From assembly GCA_964454305.1 (NCBI GenBank), contig CAYVXX010000025.1, positions 1 to 28,648 on the forward strand: a DNA stretch of 28,648 nt, given 5' to 3'. Position numbers and translations under genes: made by a program. The notes beneath the pieces are model-generated. The model saw only the letters and a program-made list of their open reading frames with translations, was not told where the DNA came from and did not search any database. Positions 24,766-28,648 of this stretch are shown in pieces (the stretch's first letter is position 1; every line of letters starts with the position of its first letter). This DNA comes from JAUSPI01 sp964454305. GTDB taxonomy: Bacteria; Desulfobacterota; Syntrophia; Syntrophales; JADFWA01.

Positions 24766-24936
24766 TCAGAGTCCCCATCCACACTTTTCACAGGTCTTGA
24801 TATCCGGAGGAGATTTTTGCTTTATATTCTCCTTCTGGGGGATATTTTTTTTTGATTTTTCAGTCTTAAAAAAGTTCTTTATCTTATCTTTCAAGACTTT
24901 CCCCAGAGTATTTTTCGGTAACTCTTTCAGAAAAAA
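24766..24936 (-). pseudogene. 3' remnant of a second acyl-CoA synthetase gene
   Basis: Reading on the minus strand from 24936, 56 codons and a stop (24766-24768) begin FFLKELPKNTLGKVLKDKIKNF, which matches the end of the intact synthetase nearby (FIKELPKNTMGKVLKSEIKKLF) including the catalytic-lysine motif. The DNA matches closely too. Upstream, a possible continuation (KGRYKLKYFREGFF) is in another frame, with the shift at a run of six T. Nothing recognisable of the first about 480 residues remains. The tail after the lysine motif is longer than in the intact copy, is Lys-rich, and ends in TCEKCGWGL with a CxxC pair. It is a decayed duplicate or the leftover of a deletion. Confidence 0.75.
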
Positions 24937-25103
24937 CCCTCCCTGAAATATTTTAACTTATATCTGCCCTTTACTTCGTCTAAGAAACGGGGCATACGGG
25001 GGGCGCTCCCGGTTAACATCCCGATAAATATTATCTCATTTTGCAATCATTTGTAAACAATATTTTGCCCCGTATTAAAGACGATGGATCCGGTTTAAAG
25101 ATT

Positions 25104-26777
25104 CTACTTCTCCATAAATCTGGCTGGAGGCTTATAGAGTCCTCCCGACCATTCCACGAGGTCATCCATAGACTTGGCCGCAAGTAGATCGCGGGTAGCG
25201 TCCTTGACATTGATGTCCAGGTCCTCAGGATACTGAACCAGTTTCTTGTCTCTCATCTTTGCTACCGTGTTTTCATCAACCAGGCTCCCCAGAGGGGCTT
25301 TACCGGCAACCGAACATATCGCCGCCTTCCTCTCCTCAAGATCCTTGCACCTGTAGAGATAGGCAACCCCAACATCGGTCACAATGTGGGTCAAATCCCG
25401 GCCATAGATCATTACGGGGGGAATGGGAAAATTGGCCCTTTCGGCCAGTTCCCAGGCATCGAGTTTTTCCACGAAGGTGGGGCTTTCCGGTTTCTTGCAG
25501 GATTGAACGATCTGGACAACCAGCTTTTTGCCTGTAGGAACAGGACCGTTCAGGAGACTGTTAATGGCATAATTCTCTCCAACCTTACCCCATGCGGCGC
25601 TGAAATGGCGTCTGCCAGCGGCGTTGCATCCCATATTGGGGGCGCCACCGAAACCGGATATCCTCTGGATGGTTGCTGTTGAGCTGTTACCGTACGGATC
25701 TATCTGCAGGGTGGACCCGATAAACATATCGACGGCATAGTGGCCTGCCACCTGTGAAAAGGTCCTGTTTGATCTCATGGTTCCGTCAGGGCCTACAGGA
25801 AATATATCGGAGCGCTTCTCAATATACTCTTCCATGCCGATCTCCGAACCGAAGGGGTAGATAGACTCCACAAACCCCGATTCAATGGCGGGTATCATCG
25901 TGGGGTGAGGATTCAGTGCCCAGTGGGTGCAGATCTTACCCTTTAACCCGAGCTCTTTGGCATAAGTGGGCAGCAGTAATTCGATCGCTGCGGTGTCGTA
26001 CCCGATCCCATGGTTCAGAGAGGTGACACCATAAGGTGCATAAATACCCTTTATGGCCATCATTGCCATCAGGACACTGACATCAGAAATCTTTGCGGGA
26101 TCCCTTGTGAAAAGGGGTTCGATATAATAGGGGGCCTCAGTAGGTATGACGTAATCTACCCAGTCACCCGGTATATCAACTCGCGGTATCTGTTCTTCAA
26201 TGGAATTTACCTGGGCTATAATAATACCTTTCTTGAATTTCGTTGCTTCTACGAGGGTCGGTGTTTCTTCAGTATTGGGTCCGGTATAAAGGTTTCCATG
26301 CTTATCTGCGGAATTAGCCGCAACAAGGACAACCCTGGGGATCAGGTCAAGGAAGCATCTTCCAAATAATTCAATATAGGTGTGGATCGACCCGAGTTCC
26401 AGTTCCTTTTTGATAACCATGTCAGCAAGCTCTTTGCTCTGAGGACCTGAATAGGAAAAATCTATTTTTGTGGCGATTTTCCTTCTGAATACGTCCAGGT
26501 GTTCGGGCAGGGCGACCACGGACTGAACCATATGGAGATCGTGTATCTTTTTAGGATCGACCTGGGATAGGGCCTTGGCGAGAAAAGAGGCCTGTTTCTG
26601 ATTGTCGCCTTCAATACAAACCCTGTCGTAAGGTTCAATGACGGCCTCAAGAAGTCTGACAGCATCCTTCTCTTGAATAATCTTTCCGGAAGGGTTCAGT
26701 ATCTCTCTGACTCTTTTGAGCCGGGATGAAGTGTTATCAGATAGAGAATTCCATTTCCGGTCTTCTTTCTTGGTCAT
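25104..26777 (-). CDS. mdcA: Malonate decarboxylase alpha subunit (MdcA) / malonate CoA-transferase type
   Basis: A 557-residue protein matching MdcA along its whole length: EGDNQKQASFLAKAL near the N-terminus, HDLHMVQS, SIHTYIELFGR, DLIPRVVL, LYTGPNTEETPTLVEATKF, SLNHGIGYDTAAIELLLPTY, HWALNPHPTMIPAIESGF, AVDMFIGSTLQID, GFGGAPNMG and the C-terminal VEWSGGLYKPPARF. In malonate decarboxylase this subunit swaps malonate for acetate on the thiol of the acyl carrier subunit MdcC. No mdcB, C, D, E or G is in the window, so here it may use free CoA, transferring it from acetyl-CoA to malonate; that is inference. Start: the second of two in-frame ATGs (26777) is seven bases from GGAGG, the first (26783) only one, so the shorter form is preferred. 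It lies 82 bases after the CoA-transferase gene in the same direction. Confidence 0.9.
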   Translation of the reverse strand: MTKKEDRKWNSLSDNTSSRLKRVREILNPSGKIIQEKDAVRLLEAVIEPYDRVCIEGDNQKQASFLAKALSQVDPKKIHDLHMVQSVVALPEHLDVFRRKIATKIDFSYSGPQSKELADMVIKKELELGSIHTYIELFGRCFLDLIPRVVLVAANSADKHGNLYTGPNTEETPTLVEATKFKKGIIIAQVNSIEEQIPRVDIPGDWVDYVIPTEAPYYIEPLFTRDPAKISDVSVLMAMMAIKGIYAPYGVTSLNHGIGYDTAAIELLLPTYAKELGLKGKICTHWALNPHPTMIPAIESGFVESIYPFGSEIGMEEYIEKRSDIFPVGPDGTMRSNRTFSQVAGHYAVDMFIGSTLQIDPYGNSSTATIQRISGFGGAPNMGCNAAGRRHFSAAWGKVGENYAINSLLNGPVPTGKKLVVQIVQSCKKPESPTFVEKLDAWELAERANFPIPPVMIYGRDLTHIVTDVGVAYLYRCKDLEERKAAICSVAGKAPLGSLVDENTVAKMRDKKLVQYPEDLDINVKDATRDLLAAKSMDDLVEWSGGLYKPPARFMEK

Positions 26778-26859
26778 TTTCATTCCTCCCTGTTTTGAGG
26801 TTGGATTTAATAATTATCGATTTTTTAATATCCGCAAGGGGATAATCGTTTGAGTGCTT

Positions 26860-28077
26860 TTACAGAGTCTCTTTATTAATCACTCCTTCTTTTTTCAGTT
26901 GATTAATATCTTCGTCCGAATATTTAAGGATTTCCCTCAAAACTTCTTCTGAGTGCTGTCCCAGAAGAGGAGCAGGGGCATATACTTCGCCCGGTGTTTC
27001 AGACAGGCAAATCGGTGAACCGGAAATTTTCATCCTGCCCACCCCCGGCTGGTCTATTTCTACAAGCATTTTTCGATATGCGATGTGCGGATCCTCACAG
27101 ATTTCCTTCAAGTTATTTATCGGAGAATAAGGTAAGCCTGCCGTATCGAAAATATCAACCCACTCCCTGGTAGTTCTTTTTTCCAGTTCAACAGCAAGTA
27201 TTGGAATAAGTTGACTTTTATTCTCATTTCTAAGGGGATTCGTCTCAAATCTCGGGTCATTGATCAAATCTCCCCTTTCAATCACCTTACAAAATGTAGC
27301 CCACAGATAATCGTTTCCGATAGGCGTTATGATCCATGAATCTTTTGTCTTAAACCCCTGAAAAGGCGTTATGGAAGGATGCGCGCTTCCCAACGGCCCC
27401 GGAATAGTTCCACTAATTGTGTATCTGGCAACGGCATTTTCCAGCACGGCAAACAGACCGTCCACCATTGCACCGTCATAATGCTGTCCCTTCCCCGTAT
27501 TTTCACGATGCATTAATGCGGCAAGAATCCCAATTACAGCCTGATGACCGGCGAAGATATCCCCAACGGACGTCCCTACCCTGCATGGAGGCCCTCCTTC
27601 CGGTCCCGTAACACTCATAATACCGCTATAACCCTGAGCCACCATGTCATAGGCCGGACGCGTGTCATATCCGGGAAGGGTGTCATGGCCGAAACCGCAT
27701 ATAGAAGCATAAATTACTCTTGGATTTATTTTTTGAATATTCTCCCAATCAAAACCGAGCTTTTTCATCGTCGTTGGCCTGAAATTTTCCACAACAATGT
27801 CGGAAACTTCAATTAGCTCGTGAAGTATCTTTTTCCCTTTCTCATGTTTCAAATTCAGGACCATGCTTTTCTTGTTACGGTTAAGGCTTATAAAATAACC
27901 GCTCCGATTCTTGTCCGGCTCGCCAACAAAAGGCCCAAATTCCCTCGCATCATCTCCCTGAGGCGGCTCGACATGAATAACCTCGGCGCCAAGATCTGCC
28001 AAAAACATCGTACATATAGGCGCCGCCAGGACATGACTCAAGTCAATAACTCTTATACCCTCCAAGGCCCTAGCCAT
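26860..28077 (-). CDS. Class III (CaiB/BaiF family) CoA-transferase, SUGCT-like
   Basis: A 405-residue family III CoA-transferase, which moves CoA between carboxylic acids through an aspartyl-CoA anhydride. The catalytic Asp is in GTSVGDIFAG (residue 173 from the chosen start). LEGIRVIDLSHVLAAP, LGAEVIHVEPP, NRNKKSMVLNLK, PAYDMVAQGYSGIMSVTGP and APAPLLGQHSEEVL are family landmarks. Several stretches recall succinyl-CoA:glutarate CoA-transferase (SUGCT), for example GTIPGPLGSAHPSITPFQGFK and AGLPYSPINN, so a dicarboxylate acceptor is plausible. Substrate cannot be set from sequence. GGAGG (28086-28090) is eight bases from ATG 28077 and only two from an ATG at 28083, so 28077 is preferred. It lies between a symporter and mdcA, which suggests joint transport and activation. 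Confidence 0.9.
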   Translation of the reverse strand: MARALEGIRVIDLSHVLAAPICTMFLADLGAEVIHVEPPQGDDAREFGPFVGEPDKNRSGYFISLNRNKKSMVLNLKHEKGKKILHELIEVSDIVVENFRPTTMKKLGFDWENIQKINPRVIYASICGFGHDTLPGYDTRPAYDMVAQGYSGIMSVTGPEGGPPCRVGTSVGDIFAGHQAVIGILAALMHRENTGKGQHYDGAMVDGLFAVLENAVARYTISGTIPGPLGSAHPSITPFQGFKTKDSWIITPIGNDYLWATFCKVIERGDLINDPRFETNPLRNENKSQLIPILAVELEKRTTREWVDIFDTAGLPYSPINNLKEICEDPHIAYRKMLVEIDQPGVGRMKISGSPICLSETPGEVYAPAPLLGQHSEEVLREILKYSDEDINQLKKEGVINKETL

Positions 28078-28157
28078 AGTCATTTCCTCCTATTTATATT
28101 CTGCTTTTTGACCGATAGAACTTTCAAGCCGTGGTAAATACTGCAAAAACCGGGTTA

Positions 28158-28194
28158 AAGATGCCCCACACCAAGTTAAAGAGCGGGGCATCTT
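28158..28194 (-). terminator. Terminator-like hairpin after the symporter gene
   Basis: AAGATGCCCC (28158-28167) and GGGGCATCTT (28185-28194) form a perfect 10-base inverted repeat with a 17-base loop. On the minus strand it lies about 30 bases after the symporter stop and is followed by TTTAACCCGGTTTTT, so it is a fair intrinsic terminator. It would separate the symporter transcript, at least partly, from the CoA-transferase gene that follows. Confidence 0.7.
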
Positions 28195-28222
28195 GACAGC
28201 TCAACGACTTAAGTTAAGTTTC

Positions 28223-28648
28223 TTACCCTCCAAATACCATATCCAGATGTTCTTTATCAGGAACTTTATCCTGTGTCATCTTGGCAACTATCATATAGAC
28301 GCAGAGAGACAAAATGAATGAAGGTATAATCTCATGGATATCCTTCAGGCCCGCTATATTAAACCTGAAAACCTCTCTCCAGATTATACAAGATACAATA
28401 CCGGTCAGCATCGAGAAGAACGCTGCATGACCTGTACCCCAACGCAGATAGAGCCCGCCAAAAATCGCCGGGAAGAAGCTGGCAGCAAAAACCGCTCCCG
28501 AAAAGGCCGTCAATTCAACTATCCCGGTAGGCGGTTTAGCAGTTATAAGGAACACTATAATGCAGTAGATAAAAATCGTCCATTTAGTTTTCGGTACTAT
28601 CTTATCCCTGGTCATCGGTTTGTACAGGTTCCAGATATCCCCGATAAC
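28223..28648 (-). CDS. Sodium:solute symporter (SSS family), C-terminal part, cut by the window edge
   Basis: The last 141 residues of a polytopic membrane protein; the frame runs open to the edge at 28648, so an internal Met at 28615 is not the true start. At least three hydrophobic helices are visible: IFIYCIIVFLIT, then TAFSGAVFAASFFPAIFGGLYLR (written in part: GAVFAASFFPAIFGGLY), then a third in IIPSFILSLCVYMIVAKM. The ASFFPAIFGGLYLRWGTGHAA pattern (in part, SFFPAIFGGLYLRWGTG) is typical of SSS carriers such as PanF and acetate permeases. It is the first gene of the minus-strand group, and would be the uptake system for the acid handled by the next genes. The substrate is not known. Confidence 0.8.
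   Translation of the reverse strand, partial: VIGDIWNLYKPMTRDKIVPKTKWTIFIYCIIVFLITAKPPTGIVELTAFSGAVFAASFFPAIFGGLYLRWGTGHAAFFSMLTGIVSCIIWREVFRFNIAGLKDIHEIIPSFILSLCVYMIVAKMTQDKVPDKEHLDMVFGG

Noticed and set aside
24432..24791. 119-codon frame on the minus strand, and plus-strand frames over the same place
   Set aside because: They overlap each other and the synthetase remnant in other frames, and have no start signals or recognisable domains.
24987..25073. ACGGGGCA/TGCCCCGT inverted repeat as an mdcA terminator
   Set aside because: The arms are 71 bases apart with no T run, so pairing as a terminator is unlikely.
26778..26783. First ATG of mdcA
   Set aside because: One base from GGAGG; the second ATG (26777) has a seven-base spacing.
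28078..28083. First ATG of the CoA-transferase gene
   Set aside because: Only two bases from GGAGG, too close for initiation; the ATG at 28077 has an eight-base spacing.
1..28648. CRISPR arrays, tRNA and rRNA genes
   Set aside because: No regularly spaced 25-40 base direct repeats and no tRNA or rRNA signatures were noticed by eye; the only tandem repeats are the 7-base arrays.

Overview
The window is a chromosomal segment of a Gram-negative bacterium of the former Deltaproteobacteria (Desulfobacterota; a Syntrophales-like anaerobe is my best guess). The reasons are a complete dcw cluster in the order seen in those genomes, a meso-diaminopimelate type MurE, an FtsI that carries a C-terminal PASTA domain, and a following block of CoA-ester genes typical of anaerobic acid degraders. 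Taxonomy is inference from protein and gene-order resemblance only.

Layout. (1) 1-3310: a stand-alone AAA/DUF4143 ATPase under two tandem palindromes, a 780-base non-coding stretch with remains of REP/transposase-type repeats, a short M50 site-2 protease and a small charged protein of unknown function. (2) 3529-20940: the division and cell wall (dcw) cluster, all on the plus strand: mraZ, rsmH, ftsL, ftsI, murE, murF, mraY, murD, ftsW, murG, murC, murB, ftsQ, ftsA, ftsZ. It starts with a strong promoter overlapped by three MraZ boxes at exact 10-base spacing. The genes make UDP-MurNAc-pentapeptide (MurC, D, E, F and B), load it on lipid (MraY, MurG), and polymerise and cross-link it at the septum (FtsW, FtsI) around the FtsZ ring (FtsZ, A, Q, L). 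No ddl gene is present. Most junctions are tight (several ATGA overlaps), but a few carry inserted repeats: heptad-repeat hairpins, a 192-base MITE-like element, and a palindrome inside the start of ftsW. (3) 21049-22752: a B12-binding-like/radical SAM protein after ftsZ, separated from it by a second heptad-repeat hairpin. (4) 22784-28648, all on the minus strand: the end of a sodium:solute symporter, a class III CoA-transferase, an MdcA-type malonate decarboxylase alpha subunit, the decayed 3' end of an acyl-CoA synthetase, and an intact ACSF3/MatB-like acyl-CoA synthetase.

The best candidate for undescribed biology is region 4. MdcA is here without the other malonate decarboxylase subunits, beside a SUGCT-like dicarboxylate CoA-transferase, a malonyl-CoA-synthetase-like ligase and a transporter. 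Together they suggest a free-CoA route for taking up and activating malonate or another short dicarboxylate. Second are the heptad-repeat hairpins and the MITE-like element inside the essential dcw operon, where they could act on mRNA processing or expression balance. No tRNA, rRNA or CRISPR array was seen.
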